NCBI RefSeq assembly: GCF_003544815.1
Contig: NZ_CP032100.1
Span: forward strand, 558,001 to 622,000
DNA length: 64,000 bases
Direction: 5' to 3'
Origin: Arcobacter suis CECT 7833
Lineage (GTDB): Bacteria > Campylobacterota > Campylobacteria > Campylobacterales > Arcobacteraceae
Under the pieces are notes generated by a model, which made no database searches, was not told the DNA's origin, and saw nothing but the letters and a program-made list of their open reading frames with translations. This document shows, piece by piece, positions 1 to 10,258 of this stretch. Made by a program: the position numbers and the translations under genes. Each line of letters begins with the position of its first letter. Position 1 is the first letter of the stretch.

Positions 1-91
1 TGCAGACAAAAAATTATCATATATGTTTATTGCAGTTGCAACTAATATAGGATTGATTATAGGTTTATTAATAGGTAAATATCTTTTATAA
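1..91 (+). CDS. C-terminal end of an unidentified membrane protein (partial)
   Basis: An open frame enters from the left edge and ends at the TAA at 89-91. The last 29 residues contain one hydrophobic segment (VATNIGLIIGLLIGKYLL), so the protein ends in or just after a membrane helix. It lies 25 bases upstream of ubiE on the same strand and may share its transcript. A small two-helix protein such as an AtpI/AtpZ-like subunit is possible, but too little is visible to assign a family. Confidence 0.5.
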   Translation, partial: ADKKLSYMFIAVATNIGLIIGLLIGKYLL

Positions 92-116
92 AAATAAGAA
101 AATAGGATAAATATAG

Positions 117-827
117 ATGGAAAAACAAGAAAAAATTGTATCAATGTTCAATGATATTGCAGGAACTTATGATGTAGCAAATAGGGTTTTATCAATGGGA
201 ATTGATAAGTCTTGGAGAAATAAGGCTTGTAATTTAGCATTTAATCTTTATGGTAAAAAAGCTATTGAAAAAATTGTAGATGTAGCTTGTGGAACTGGAG
301 ATATGATTTTATTTTGGAAAAAAGTTGCAAATGAAAATTCAATAAATTTACAAAATATTGTAGGAGTAGATCCTAGTGTTGGAATGATGGAAGTGGGAAA
401 AAAGAAACTTCCTGAAGTTGAGTTTATTGAAGCTGGAGCTGCATCTATGCCTCTTGAAAATGATAGTGCTGATATTATTTCTATTTCATATGGAATTAGA
501 AACGTAGTTCAAAGACAAGAAGCTTTTGATGAGTTTGCAAGGGTTCTGAAAAAAGATGGTCTAGTTGTAATTAATGAATTTACAAAAAATAAAAAAGAAA
601 AATTACTTGATCATTTAACTGATTTTTATATGAATAAAATATTACCAGTTTTAGGTGGATTAATTTCAAAAAATAAAGAAGCATATACATATTTACCAAA
701 CTCAATTGATGAATTTTTAACAACTGAAAATTTATGTAAAGAGTTAAAACTTTCTGGTCTTGAGCCAATTCATGTGAAAGCATTTTCTATGAATATTTCT
801 ACTTTAATAATCGCTAGAAAAATATAA
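117..827 (+). CDS. ubiE: Demethylmenaquinone methyltransferase UbiE/MenG
   Basis: A 236-residue class I SAM-dependent methyltransferase of the UbiE family. The early motif FNDIAGTYDVANRVLSMGID and the SAM-binding VDVACGTGDM (about residues 53-62) are typical. A later ISYGIRNVVQRQEAFDEFARVLK matches the family motif with the NV/D switch. The enzyme methylates demethylmenaquinone in the last step of menaquinone synthesis; Campylobacterota use menaquinone made by the futalosine route, so the Ubi function is unlikely. AGGAT lies about 9 bases before the ATG. xseA follows after 17 bases, so the two are probably co-transcribed. Confidence 0.93.
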   Translation: MEKQEKIVSMFNDIAGTYDVANRVLSMGIDKSWRNKACNLAFNLYGKKAIEKIVDVACGTGDMILFWKKVANENSINLQNIVGVDPSVGMMEVGKKKLPEVEFIEAGAASMPLENDSADIISISYGIRNVVQRQEAFDEFARVLKKDGLVVINEFTKNKKEKLLDHLTDFYMNKILPVLGGLISKNKEAYTYLPNSIDEFLTTENLCKELKLSGLEPIHVKAFSMNISTLIIARKI

Positions 828-836
828 TTTTCTAGC
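813..836 (+). other. Hairpin overlapping the ubiE stop codon
   Basis: Perfect 9-bp arms GCTAGAAAA and TTTTCTAGC enclose a 6-base loop that contains the end of ubiE. No T-run follows, so this is more likely an mRNA processing or stability structure between ubiE and xseA than a terminator. xseA has no visible Shine-Dalgarno, which fits reinitiation near this structure. Confidence 0.4.
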
Positions 837-844
837 ATTAAAAT

Positions 845-2098
845 ATGAATAAAGCAATCTCAGTATCAACTTTAAATGTTCAAATAAAATCACTTTTAGA
901 AACTACTTTTATCCAAATTTATGTGGAAGGAGAAATTTCAAATATTACCCATCATAGTTCAGGACATATCTACTTTTCAATAAAAGATGAGAGTTCAACA
1001 CTTTCATGTGTTATGTTCAAAGGTAATACAAAATACTTGAAATTTCAACTTGAAAATGGTCAAAAAGTAGTAATCAATGGAAATATTACAGTTTATGCTC
1101 CAAGGGGGAATTATCAACTTTTATGCAATAAAATTGAACCCTCAGGACAAGGAGCTTTAGCATTTGCTTTTGAACAATTAAAAAATAAACTTGAAGCAAA
1201 AGGTTATTTTGATGGAAATTATAAGCAACCACTTCCAAAATATCCAAAAAAAATAGCAATAGTTACTTCACCAACTGGTGCAGCAATTGAAGATATGAAA
1301 AAAGTAGCAACTCATAGATGGCCATTGGTAGAATTTATTTTAGTTCCAACTTTGGTTCAAGGCGAAGGTTCTGCTTTTGATATAGCAAACTCTATAAAAT
1401 ATGCTGATAAATTACACTGTGATATTATGATTGTAGGTCGAGGTGGTGGAAGTATTGAAGATTTATGGGCATTTAATGAGGAAATTGTAGCAAATGCTAT
1501 TTATGAAGCAAAAACTCCAATTATTTCAGCTGTTGGACATGAAGTTGATTATCTGATTTCTGATTTTGTGGCTGATATTCGAGCTGCAACTCCTTCAAAT
1601 GCAATTGAAATTGCATTACCTGATATAAATGAACATAGAATTTATTTAGATTCTCTTGAAAATGAATACAATAATAGATTGAAAAATATATTATTTAACA
1701 AACAACAAGAGTTATCAAATATGAAAAGATTGTTTGAACAAAACTCTATTGAAACAAAATTTAACTATATTCAAACAGAGATAAATCTTTTAAAATCTTC
1801 ATTTAAAACTGATTTATCACAGAAAATATTAAGTTCTTCAAATGAACTAAATTTATTAAAGAATAGTTTTAAAAATAGTTTTTCAGCAGTTTTATTGAAA
1901 ACTCAAAATCAAATAGATTTATTAAAATCAAATTTTGAATTAAATCATCCCGATAAAAAAGATAAAAATGGTTTTGTACAAATTTCTAAGGATAATAAAA
2001 TAATTTCTTTAGAAGATTTAAAAATAGGGGATAAAATTCAACTACAAACACCTAAATATATTGCGAACTGTATTTTAAATGAAATTAGAAAACAATAA
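845..2098 (+). CDS. xseA: Exodeoxyribonuclease VII large subunit
   Basis: A 417-residue XseA. An N-terminal OB-fold (about residues 5-100, with GEISNITHHSSGHIYFSIKDE) is followed by the catalytic region with PKKIAIVTSPTGAAIEDM and the signature GRGGGSIEDLWAFNEE (about 199-214). A long coiled-coil region (about 270-370) precedes a C-terminal strand region. With XseB it degrades single-stranded DNA to oligonucleotides in repair and recombination. The length is slightly below the E. coli protein. No xseB is visible next to it. The ATG lacks a clear ribosome binding site. Confidence 0.95.
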   Translation: MNKAISVSTLNVQIKSLLETTFIQIYVEGEISNITHHSSGHIYFSIKDESSTLSCVMFKGNTKYLKFQLENGQKVVINGNITVYAPRGNYQLLCNKIEPSGQGALAFAFEQLKNKLEAKGYFDGNYKQPLPKYPKKIAIVTSPTGAAIEDMKKVATHRWPLVEFILVPTLVQGEGSAFDIANSIKYADKLHCDIMIVGRGGGSIEDLWAFNEEIVANAIYEAKTPIISAVGHEVDYLISDFVADIRAATPSNAIEIALPDINEHRIYLDSLENEYNNRLKNILFNKQQELSNMKRLFEQNSIETKFNYIQTEINLLKSSFKTDLSQKILSSSNELNLLKNSFKNSFSAVLLKTQNQIDLLKSNFELNHPDKKDKNGFVQISKDNKIISLEDLKIGDKIQLQTPKYIANCILNEIRKQ

Positions 2099-2170
2099 AA
2101 TTTAAGTTTACAGTAGGTAGAATAATAAAAAACAAGTAAAAACTCGAGAAGTAATTAAAAGGAATGTACT

Positions 2171-2650
2171 ATGGAAGATAATGAAAGAAAAGTTATAGAT
2201 TATGCAAATACTAGTGAGTTTATGACATTTGAGCTGGGTGCAATGAAGTATGCTATTGAATTACCAAAAATTAGAGAGATTCTAACTTATCCAGATAATA
2301 TTACTCCTTTACCAAATACTTCAAAATGGGTAAAAGGTTTGATTAGTTTAAGAGGGGAAGTTGTTCCAATTTTAGATGTTAGACTTAAATTTAACACAGG
2401 TCCTGGAACTTATGATGAAAATACATCAGTAATCGCTGTTATCACTGAAGATAAAAGAATTATAGGAATTGTTGTAGATTTAGTTGATGATGTACAAAGA
2501 CTTGATACAAGTATGTTAGCAGCTGTTTCTGAAATGGGTTCTGCAATACCTTCAAAATATTTAAAAGGTTATATAAGACTTGCAAATAACCAAATGCTTG
2601 TTGTTATGGATATTGAAAGAGTTGTTGCAAAAGACGAATTAAGAGATTAA
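2171..2650 (+). CDS. cheW: Chemotaxis coupling protein CheW
   Basis: A 159-residue single-domain CheW, with FELGAMKYAIELPKIREIL, the receptor-contact stretch TSKWVKGLISLRGEVVPILDVRLKF (about 55-79) and GIVVDLVDDVQRL. CheW bridges methyl-accepting receptors and the kinase CheA at the inner membrane. A good AAAAGGA site precedes the ATG by 7 bases. The next gene, a response regulator with PAS, starts 21 bases downstream, so the two probably share an operon. No cheA, cheV or receptor gene is in the window. Confidence 0.93.
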   Translation: MEDNERKVIDYANTSEFMTFELGAMKYAIELPKIREILTYPDNITPLPNTSKWVKGLISLRGEVVPILDVRLKFNTGPGTYDENTSVIAVITEDKRIIGIVVDLVDDVQRLDTSMLAAVSEMGSAIPSKYLKGYIRLANNQMLVVMDIERVVAKDELRD

Positions 2651-2671
2651 AAATAAATAATAAGTGATTTT

Positions 2672-4024
2672 ATGAGTATAGATAAAAGTTTGTTAAAGAA
2701 ATTTACCCTTTTGTATGTTGAAGATGATGATGTAATTAGAGTTGAACTATCACAGTTATTAGCAAATTTCTTTTCTATGGTTCATGTGGCGAAAAATGGT
2801 AAAGAAGGATTACGAACTTTTTTAGAAAATCAAGATGAAATAGATTTGATTTTGACTGATCTTAATATGCCAGAATTAAGTGGTATTGAGATGATAAAAA
2901 AGATTCGTACTCTTGATAATAAAATACCAATTATTTTTGCAACGGCACATTCTGATAGTGAATTTTTAGCAGAAGCTATAAAACTAAGAGTTCAAGAATA
3001 TATAGTAAAACCAATTGATGTTAGATATTTATTATCTTTATGTAATGACATAGTTAGTAATTTATACCAAGAATCTTTATTAAAACAACAACGAGAAGAG
3101 TTAGAAAAATATAAAGAAATAATTAACTCAAATAATATAGTTATAAAAACAGATACCCATTTAAATATTACTTATGTCAACGAATTATTTTGTCAAATTT
3201 CAGGATTTGAAAGTGATGATTTAATAGGTAAAGAGCTAAAGTATTTAAAGTACCAAGATATGGCAAGTGATATTTATACAAATTTATATGCAAATATTTT
3301 AAATAACAAACCTTGGCAAGGGAAACTTAAAAATATAAAAAAAGATGGAACAGCTTTTACTACAGATGCTTTTGTTATTCCAAATCTTGATGAAACAGGC
3401 GAAATGACTGGTGCAATTTCAATTCAAAGAGATATTACTGAAGAATTAAATAAAAAAAGAGAAATTGTATTAGCGTTAATGAAAGAAAAAAGTGATATTT
3501 TTATACGAAGCAAAGAGGGAAATTTAGAACAAAATCAGATAATTAATGACCTTAAACATAAGTTAGAAAAAACTCAATTTGAACTAGAACAATCTTTAAA
3601 AAATATAGATAAGTATATATATAGTAATGAAAAATTCAGATTAGAAAATAAAAATTTTAAAACAGAATTAGGTTTATATAAAAAAAATACAAATTCAAAT
3701 GTAGCATTTAAGTTTTCAAAAGAAAATAGTGATTTAAGATTAGAAAATAAAAAAATAAAAGATAAATTGGCTCAACTTGAATTGGATAGCGAAAAACTAA
3801 TTTCTCAACAAAGAGTAAATTATGAGACTAGAATTGGTGAATTAGAAGATAAAATAAATGACTTAACTGAAAAAATAGATTCTATTCAAACCGATGAAAT
3901 TTTATTACAAAAATTAGAATATTGGAAAGAAAAAGCAAAACAAGAAACAGTTAAAATTGAAAATCTTGAAAAACAAATAATTGCACATGGAGATAAAAAT
4001 TTTATGAGTAAAATATTTGGTTAA
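2672..4024 (+). CDS. Response regulator with PAS domain and long coiled coil
   Basis: A 450-residue protein with a receiver domain first (about 8-130): acidic pocket YVEDDD, phospho-acceptor in LILTDLNMPELSG, and conserved lysine in VKPID. A PAS domain follows (about 145-265, with YVNELFCQISGFESDDLIGKE and the PAC-like ISIQRDIT). Residues about 290-440 are almost entirely heptad-like coiled coil rich in E, K, L and N. There is no GGDEF, EAL, HD-GYP, kinase or DNA-binding output, so it probably acts by protein contact. Linkage to cheW suggests a role in taxis or polar assembly, which is inference. Confidence 0.8.
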   Translation: MSIDKSLLKKFTLLYVEDDDVIRVELSQLLANFFSMVHVAKNGKEGLRTFLENQDEIDLILTDLNMPELSGIEMIKKIRTLDNKIPIIFATAHSDSEFLAEAIKLRVQEYIVKPIDVRYLLSLCNDIVSNLYQESLLKQQREELEKYKEIINSNNIVIKTDTHLNITYVNELFCQISGFESDDLIGKELKYLKYQDMASDIYTNLYANILNNKPWQGKLKNIKKDGTAFTTDAFVIPNLDETGEMTGAISIQRDITEELNKKREIVLALMKEKSDIFIRSKEGNLEQNQIINDLKHKLEKTQFELEQSLKNIDKYIYSNEKFRLENKNFKTELGLYKKNTNSNVAFKFSKENSDLRLENKKIKDKLAQLELDSEKLISQQRVNYETRIGELEDKINDLTEKIDSIQTDEILLQKLEYWKEKAKQETVKIENLEKQIIAHGDKNFMSKIFG

Positions 4025-4032
4025 CTAAAGTA

Positions 4033-4059
4033 AATAAATCAAGAAAATCTTGATTTATT
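4033..4059. terminator. Bidirectional hairpin between convergent genes
   Basis: Perfect 12-bp arms AATAAATCAAGA and TCTTGATTTATT with loop AAA sit between the convergent ends of the PAS regulator and the cyclophilin and overlap the cyclophilin stop codon. T-rich sequence follows on the plus strand. Confidence 0.65.
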
Positions 4060-4588
4060 CTTCTATTTTTATAGATATAATTTTTACATCTTCTAAAGGT
4101 TTATTTCCTTCATATTTTCCATTTGTGTCTACATTTTCAATTTTTTTAACAACATCAAAACCTTCTTTAACGTAACCAAAAATAGTATGTCTTCCATTTA
4201 ACCAGTAAGTAGCAACCGTTGTAATAAAAAATTGACTAGCATTTGTATTTGGACCTGAATTTGCCATAGCTAAAATTCCTGCTTTATCAAATACTGCATT
4301 TGGAGCAAACTCATCTTTAAATTTTCCACCCCAAATAGACTCACCACCCGCACCAGTTCCTGTTGGATCTCCACCTTGAATCATAAAATCTTTGATAACT
4401 CTGTGAAAAATAAGTCCATTATAATAACCATTTTTTGAATGCGTTACAAAGTTTTCTACAGCCTTTGGAGCTAAATCAGCTCTTAACTCAATTTTGATAT
4501 TTCCTTTTGAAGTTTCTAGTGTAGCAATTGGATTTGCTGCTTCTAAAAGTAAAACAAATGAAAAAAGAGTAAACAATATTTTTTTCAT
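4055..4588 (-). CDS. Exported cyclophilin-type peptidyl-prolyl cis-trans isomerase
   Basis: A 177-residue protein with an N-terminal signal peptide (MKKILFTLFSFVLLLEAANP) and one cyclophilin domain. Catalytic motifs are FHRVIKDFMIQGGDPTGTG, SQFFIT and the conserved Trp region YWLNGRHTIFG. It should catalyse proline isomerisation during protein folding in the periplasm. AGAGGG lies 8 bases before the ATG. It is the only gene on its strand here, divergent from the ferredoxin gene. Confidence 0.93.
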   Translation of the reverse strand: MKKILFTLFSFVLLLEAANPIATLETSKGNIKIELRADLAPKAVENFVTHSKNGYYNGLIFHRVIKDFMIQGGDPTGTGAGGESIWGGKFKDEFAPNAVFDKAGILAMANSGPNTNASQFFITTVATYWLNGRHTIFGYVKEGFDVVKKIENVDTNGKYEGNKPLEDVKIISIKIEE

Positions 4589-4733
4589 AAATAACCCTCT
4601 ATGTAGTAAATTTGGGAAATAGTATATTATTTTAGATTTAAAAAAAGATAAAGAAGAGTTTTTTAGTAGAATTTAAAAAAAAAGTGTTAAAATTCAAAAA
4701 AGTGTTATAGCCTGCTCTAAAAAAGGAAAATTT

Positions 4734-5096
4734 ATGGAAATGCCAAGTATCCCACAGCCAACATTTTATATATTTAAATGTGAACAATCATCACCTCCTG
4801 GAATGCCAAAACCATCATGTGTAAATGAAAATACAAGAGATTTATTTAATCACACAGCTCAAAGTTTAATGAAAACAGGTGTAATGGGACCTGTTCAAAT
4901 TATAAGAACTTCATGTTTAGGAAGATGTCAAATGGGACCACTAATGTTAGTAGAACCAGGACACTTTATGTATTCTTCTTTGTCTAAGGAAAAAATAGAT
5001 AAAATAATAGATGAACATATATTAGGTGGAAACCCAGTTGAAGAGTATTTAATACCTTCTCAGTTTTGGGGCGAAGCTATTAATTTAGTAAAATAA
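4734..5096 (+). CDS. Thioredoxin-like [2Fe-2S] ferredoxin
   Basis: A 120-residue protein with cysteines at 16, 29, 61 and 65. This Cx12C...Cx3C spacing is that of thioredoxin-fold [2Fe-2S] ferredoxins, and the flanking [19 protein letters not shown] is the family signature. It is a soluble electron carrier whose partner cannot be read from the sequence. GGAAAA precedes the ATG. The gene leads a run with panD, ybaB and ispA, with 14 bases to panD. Confidence 0.85.
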   Translation: MEMPSIPQPTFYIFKCEQSSPPGMPKPSCVNENTRDLFNHTAQSLMKTGVMGPVQIIRTSCLGRCQMGPLMLVEPGHFMYSSLSKEKIDKIIDEHILGGNPVEEYLIPSQFWGEAINLVK

Positions 5097-5110
5097 AAAG
5101 GGATTTATAT

Positions 5111-5494
5111 ATGACATTTGATATGCTATATAGCAAAATTCATAGGGCAACTGTAACTGATGCAAACTTGAATTATGTTGGTTCTATCACTATTGATGCA
5201 GATTTAATGAAAGCATCAAATTTAAGAGTTGGACAAAAAGTTGATATTGTAAACATTAATAATGGTGAAAGATTCCAAACTTATGTTATAAAAGGAAAAG
5301 CTGGTTCAAAAGATATGTGTCTTAATGGAGCAGCTGCTAGGAAAGTAGAAATTGGTGATAAAATTATTGTTATTTCTTACGCTTCTTACAATGAATCTGA
5401 ACTTGAAAATTATAAACCAACAGTAGTTTTAGTTGATGAAAAAAATAATATAGAACTAATAACTCATGAACTAGTAGGAAGCGACCATGTTTGA
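5111..5494 (+). CDS. panD: Aspartate 1-decarboxylase proenzyme
   Basis: A 127-residue Pan[26 protein letters not shown] contains the Gly24-Ser25 self-cleavage site that yields the pyruvoyl cofactor, and Lys9 and Tyr22 are in place. [20 protein letters not shown] is the conserved C-terminal core. It makes beta-alanine from aspartate for pantothenate and CoA. Its last 8 bases overlap the start of ybaB, indicating translational coupling. Confidence 0.96.
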   Translation: MTFDMLYSKIHRATVTDANLNYVGSITIDADLMKASNLRVGQKVDIVNINNGERFQTYVIKGKAGSKDMCLNGAAARKVEIGDKIIVISYASYNESELENYKPTVVLVDEKNNIELITHELVGSDHV

Positions 5495-5807
5495 TGGAAT
5501 GGATTTAAAAAACTTAAATTTAGGTGATATGTTAAATCAGTTTCAAAATATGGCACAAAATGCTAAAGAAGAAAATGCTTCAAGAATTTTCACATCAAAA
5601 GCTGGTGGTGGAATGATTGAAATTTCTATAAATGGAAATTCTGAAGTAATTGATTTAAAAATTGATGATTCACTTCTTGAAGATAAAGATTCATTACAAA
5701 TTTTATTAATTTCATGCATGAATGATGTAATCAAACAAAGTGATGAAAATAAAAAAATGATGGCTATGAATATGATGGGTGGATTAGGGTCTTTTGGACA
5801 AAAATAA
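5487..5807 (+). CDS. YbaB/EbfC family nucleoid-associated protein
   Basis: A 106-residue homologue of the YbaB/EbfC family: an N-terminal helix rich in Q, N and M ([15 protein letters not shown]), then [40 protein letters not shown]-type core strands and a final helical segment. These are small dimeric proteins reported to bind DNA as nucleoid factors. The start overlaps panD by 8 bases. An ATG at 5499 is an alternative start. Confidence 0.88.
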   Translation: MFDGMDLKNLNLGDMLNQFQNMAQNAKEENASRIFTSKAGGGMIEISINGNSEVIDLKIDDSLLEDKDSLQILLISCMNDVIKQSDENKKMMAMNMMGGLGSFGQK

Positions 5808-5811
5808 TATT

Positions 5812-6672
5812 ATGGAAAAACTACTATCTTTATTTGAAGATTATTTAATAAATAATCTTCCTACTTCAAAAACTTTCCATCCATATTTCGAAGATGCCCT
5901 TGCCGATATGTTAAAAGCTGGTGGGAAGAGATTTCGACCAATGCTTTTATTGAGTGTTGTAAAATCTAACAAAAGTCTTTTGATTCCAAACTCTTTACCT
6001 GTTGCTTTAGGTTTAGAGTTTTTACATACTTATTCACTTGTTCATGATGATTTACCAGCTATGGATAATGCTGATTTAAGAAGAGGATTTCAAACTTTAC
6101 ACAAAAAGTATGATGAAGTTACTGCTATTTTAGTTGGTGATGCTTTAAATACTGAAGCTTTTTCTTTAATTTCAAATGCATCTTTATCAAATGATATAAA
6201 AGTTGAGTTAATTAAGTGTTTAAGCTTCAATGGTGGAATTAATGGTATGATAATTGGTCAAGCAATTGATTGTTATTTTGAAAATCAAAAATTAGAATTA
6301 AATCAATTGGAGTTTTTACATATTCATAAAACTGCAAGATTAATAGCTGCAAGTCTAAAAATGGGTGCAATTATTTGTGAATATGATTTATTAACTCAAG
6401 AAAAACTTTACAATTTTGGAATTGATTTAGGGCTATTATTTCAAATTCAAGATGATATTATTGATGAAACTTGTACTTCTTTGGAAGCTGGAAAAACTAC
6501 AAAAAATGATGGAAGTAAAAACTCTTTTGTAAATTTATTAGGATTAGCTGGTGCAATTAAAAGTGCAGATGAATTAGCTTTAAAATGTATCAATACACTT
6601 AATATTTTTGATTCAAATTTAAAAGAGTCTTTAGAAGAACTTCTTTTGAAATATATAAATAGACATAAATAA
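5812..6672 (+). CDS. ispA: Polyprenyl (farnesyl/geranylgeranyl-type) diphosphate synthase
   Basis: A 286-residue trans-prenyltransferase. The first aspartate-rich motif is in LVHDDLPAMDNADLRRG and the second in FQIQDDIIDET. GGKRFRPMLLLS and GQAIDCYF are further family motifs. It condenses IPP with allylic diphosphates to supply isoprenoid precursors for quinones and peptidoglycan carrier lipid; chain length cannot be fixed by eye. I chose the ATG at 5812; an in-frame TTG at 5794 lies inside ybaB and has no better ribosome binding site. Confidence 0.9.
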   Translation: MEKLLSLFEDYLINNLPTSKTFHPYFEDALADMLKAGGKRFRPMLLLSVVKSNKSLLIPNSLPVALGLEFLHTYSLVHDDLPAMDNADLRRGFQTLHKKYDEVTAILVGDALNTEAFSLISNASLSNDIKVELIKCLSFNGGINGMIIGQAIDCYFENQKLELNQLEFLHIHKTARLIAASLKMGAIICEYDLLTQEKLYNFGIDLGLLFQIQDDIIDETCTSLEAGKTTKNDGSKNSFVNLLGLAGAIKSADELALKCINTLNIFDSNLKESLEELLLKYINRHK

Positions 6673-6707
6673 AAATTTTAACTCTTAGTCAAATAAACTC
6701 AAACCTC

Positions 6708-6736
6708 TTGACAAATTTTAGAAAATTTAATAGAAT
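6708..6736 (+). promoter_or_regulatory. groESL promoter (sigma-70 type)
   Basis: A -35 TTGACA (6708-6713), a 17-base spacer and a -10 TAGAAT (6731-6736) form a near-consensus housekeeping promoter. The expected start site lies inside the CIRCE element that begins at the next base. Confidence 0.85.
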
Positions 6737-6763
6737 TTAGCACTTAGAAATTTAGAGTGCTAA
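6737..6763. promoter_or_regulatory. CIRCE operator (HrcA binding site)
   Basis: Arms TTAGCACTT and GAGTGCTAA separated by 9 bases match the CIRCE consensus (TTAGCACTC-N9-GAGTGCTAA) with one mismatch in the left arm. It abuts the -10 box of the groESL promoter, so bound HrcA repressor would block initiation; heat would relieve this. hrcA is not in the window. Confidence 0.93.
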
Positions 6764-6810
6764 ATGTCTAAGTTTTAATAGAAAATATAATTATAATAAA
6801 AGGAAATAGT

Positions 6811-8702
<1,892 letters not shown>

Positions 8703-8720
8703 TTTTTTAACTATATTTAG

Positions 8721-8757
8721 AAAAAAGGATAAAGCTTTTGCTTTATCCTTTTTTTTT
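8721..8757 (+). terminator. Intrinsic terminator of groESL
   Basis: A stem of about 15 bp (AAAAAAGGATAAAGC with GCTTTATCCTTTTTT) and a TTTT loop run straight into a long T tract. It sits 19 bases after groEL. Confidence 0.93.
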
Positions 8758-8794
8758 ATCTTATAAATTAATTTTGATTATAAATAATTTTTTG

Positions 8795-8800
8795 TATAAT
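8795..8800 (+). promoter_or_regulatory. Candidate -10 box for the HD-GYP gene
   Basis: TATAAT about 30 bases before the start codon, with T-rich sequence and a poor -35 (TTTTGA at 8772) upstream, the usual look of promoters in this lineage. Confidence 0.5.
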
Positions 8801-8829
8801 GATATCAATTTTCAAAAAGGATTTTATTT

Positions 8830-10044
8830 ATGACTTTAAGCCTAAATAAATTTTTGTTTTCTATATCCTTTGCATTAGATTTAGCGGAGAATGAAATAAA
8901 ATGTACTTCTTCAAAACATAGTAAAAGAGTAGCTTATATTTGTGTTAAAATAGCTGATATTATGGGATTAAGTGACGAGGAAAAGTTTGATTTGTGTTCA
9001 TACTCTTTATTACATGATAATGGATTAATAGAGAGTTATTGTAACTTTAATAATCAGTATGAAAATAGTGGATCAGAAGATTATTTTAATATGATAAATT
9101 TCTCTGATCACTGTGTAATTGGAGAAAATAATATTAAAGATTTTCATTTTCTAACTTTTCAAAAGAATGTAATTTTATATCATCATGAAAATTTTGATGG
9201 TTCAGGTCTTTTTGGGAAAAAAGCAGATGAAATTCCTCTTTTTTCACAGCTAATATCCTTTGCTGATATTTTGGATACGGATTTTGATTTAACTAATATT
9301 TGTTATGAAAAAAAAGAGCAAATAACAGATTTTGTAATAAAAAATGAAGGAAAACTTTTTTCAAGTAATATTGTAAATGCATACAAAAAATTATCTGATT
9401 CTTTCTTATTTTGGGGAGACTTAGAATATTTTGATGAAGTAAATCCATTAGAAAGAATATTACCAGATTTTAGTATTGAAATTTCATTTGAAAATTTTCT
9501 ATTAATTACAAAGATTTTTTCAAAAATAATAGATGGAAAATCAAAATTTACAGCAAAACATTCTGTGGATTTAGAACAAAAATCTTTAAAAGTAGTAGAA
9601 TATTTTGGTTTAGATGAAGAAACAAAATTAAAAATCCAAATAGCTTCAAATTTACATGATATTGGAAAACTAGGAACGCCAAATTCTATTTTAGATAAAG
9701 AAGATAGTTTAACAAAAAACGAATTATTTGAAATAAAAAAACATGCTTATTTAACTCACACAATTTTGAGTAAAATTGATAATTTTAGTGATATAACAAA
9801 ATGGGCATCTTCTCACCATGAAAGATTAGATGGAACAGGATATCCTTTTGGTTTGACTAAAAATGAATTAGGATTAGAAGAAAGAATCGTATCTTGCTTG
9901 GACTTTTATCAGGCTTTAGTTGAAGATAGACCTTATAGAAAATCTATGTCCCATTGCGAAGCAATAACTTTATTAAGAAAGAACCTGAGTAATTTTGATA
10001 TAGATGCTGAAATAATAGACGTAATAGATATTGTATTTAGATGA
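8830..10044 (+). CDS. Tandem HD-GYP domain protein
   Basis: A 404-residue soluble protein with two HD-type halves. The C-terminal one (about 240-400) is a complete HD-GYP: HSVDLEQ, LHDIGKLGTP, HHERLDGTGYPFGL and a late YQALVEDRPYRKS. It should hydrolyse cyclic di-GMP or a related dinucleotide. The N-terminal half (about 20-160) keeps HSKRVAY, LLHDNG and YHHENFDGSGLFG, but HDIG has become HDNG and GYP has become GSGL, so it may bind rather than cleave. There is no receiver or membrane segment. AAAAAGGA lies 8 bases before the ATG. Confidence 0.85.
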   Translation: MTLSLNKFLFSISFALDLAENEIKCTSSKHSKRVAYICVKIADIMGLSDEEKFDLCSYSLLHDNGLIESYCNFNNQYENSGSEDYFNMINFSDHCVIGENNIKDFHFLTFQKNVILYHHENFDGSGLFGKKADEIPLFSQLISFADILDTDFDLTNICYEKKEQITDFVIKNEGKLFSSNIVNAYKKLSDSFLFWGDLEYFDEVNPLERILPDFSIEISFENFLLITKIFSKIIDGKSKFTAKHSVDLEQKSLKVVEYFGLDEETKLKIQIASNLHDIGKLGTPNSILDKEDSLTKNELFEIKKHAYLTHTILSKIDNFSDITKWASSHHERLDGTGYPFGLTKNELGLEERIVSCLDFYQALVEDRPYRKSMSHCEAITLLRKNLSNFDIDAEIIDVIDIVFR

Positions 10045-10062
10045 TTATTTATAGAAAATAAA

Positions 10063-10088
10063 GGTTCTAGAAACTTTTTTCTAGAACC
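10063..10088. terminator. Hairpin between convergent transcripts
   Basis: Perfect 11-bp arms GGTTCTAGAAA and TTTCTAGAACC with loop CTTT, 18 bases after the HD-GYP stop. U-rich sequence follows better on the minus strand (CTTTATTTTC), so it may end transcripts from both sides. Confidence 0.55.
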
Positions 10089-10129
10089 CCATTAAATATT
10101 ATTTTTTAGTAAATAAACCTTTGTTTACC

Positions 10130-10153
10130 AAAGTCTAATTGAAAATAGACTTT
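10130..10153 (-). other. Hairpin after the 12-codon ORF
   Basis: Perfect 8-bp arms AAAGTCTA and TAGACTTT with an 8-base loop, directly downstream (minus strand) of the small ORF at 10162-10200. A weaker 5-bp hairpin (TAAAC/GTTTA) follows at 10114-10127 with U-rich sequence beyond. It could end a short transcript. Confidence 0.5.
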
Positions 10154-10161
10154 TAATTGAA

Positions 10162-10200
10162 TTAATGTTTAACAACCACAAAAAGTGAAAAGTTCGCCAT
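10162..10200 (-). CDS. 12-residue ORF with very strong ribosome binding site
   Basis: A minus-strand ORF encodes MANFSLFVVVKH and a stop. It is preceded by GGAGG five bases before the ATG, the strongest Shine-Dalgarno noticed in the window, and by its own promoter at 10231-10258. It is followed by hairpins rather than by a gene, so it looks like a stand-alone small peptide or a regulatory RNA with a translated segment. A 5-bp pairing of GTGAA (overlapping the start) with TTCAC downstream could mask the start codon. I do not recognise the peptide. Confidence 0.5.
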   Translation of the reverse strand: MANFSLFVVVKH

Positions 10201-10230
10201 TCACACCTCCAAATTGTTTTAGATAATGTA

Positions 10231-10258
10231 ATTATAACATCTTTTTAGATTAAAACAA
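10231..10258 (-). promoter_or_regulatory. Promoter of the small minus-strand unit
   Basis: Read on the minus strand: TTGTTT, 16 bases, then TATAAT with an upstream TG (extended -10). The predicted start is near 10224, about 24 bases before the 12-codon ORF. The spacer holds the small palindrome ATCT-AAAA-AGAT. It lies just past the histidine kinase stop codon, so the unit can be transcribed independently of that operon. Confidence 0.6.
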
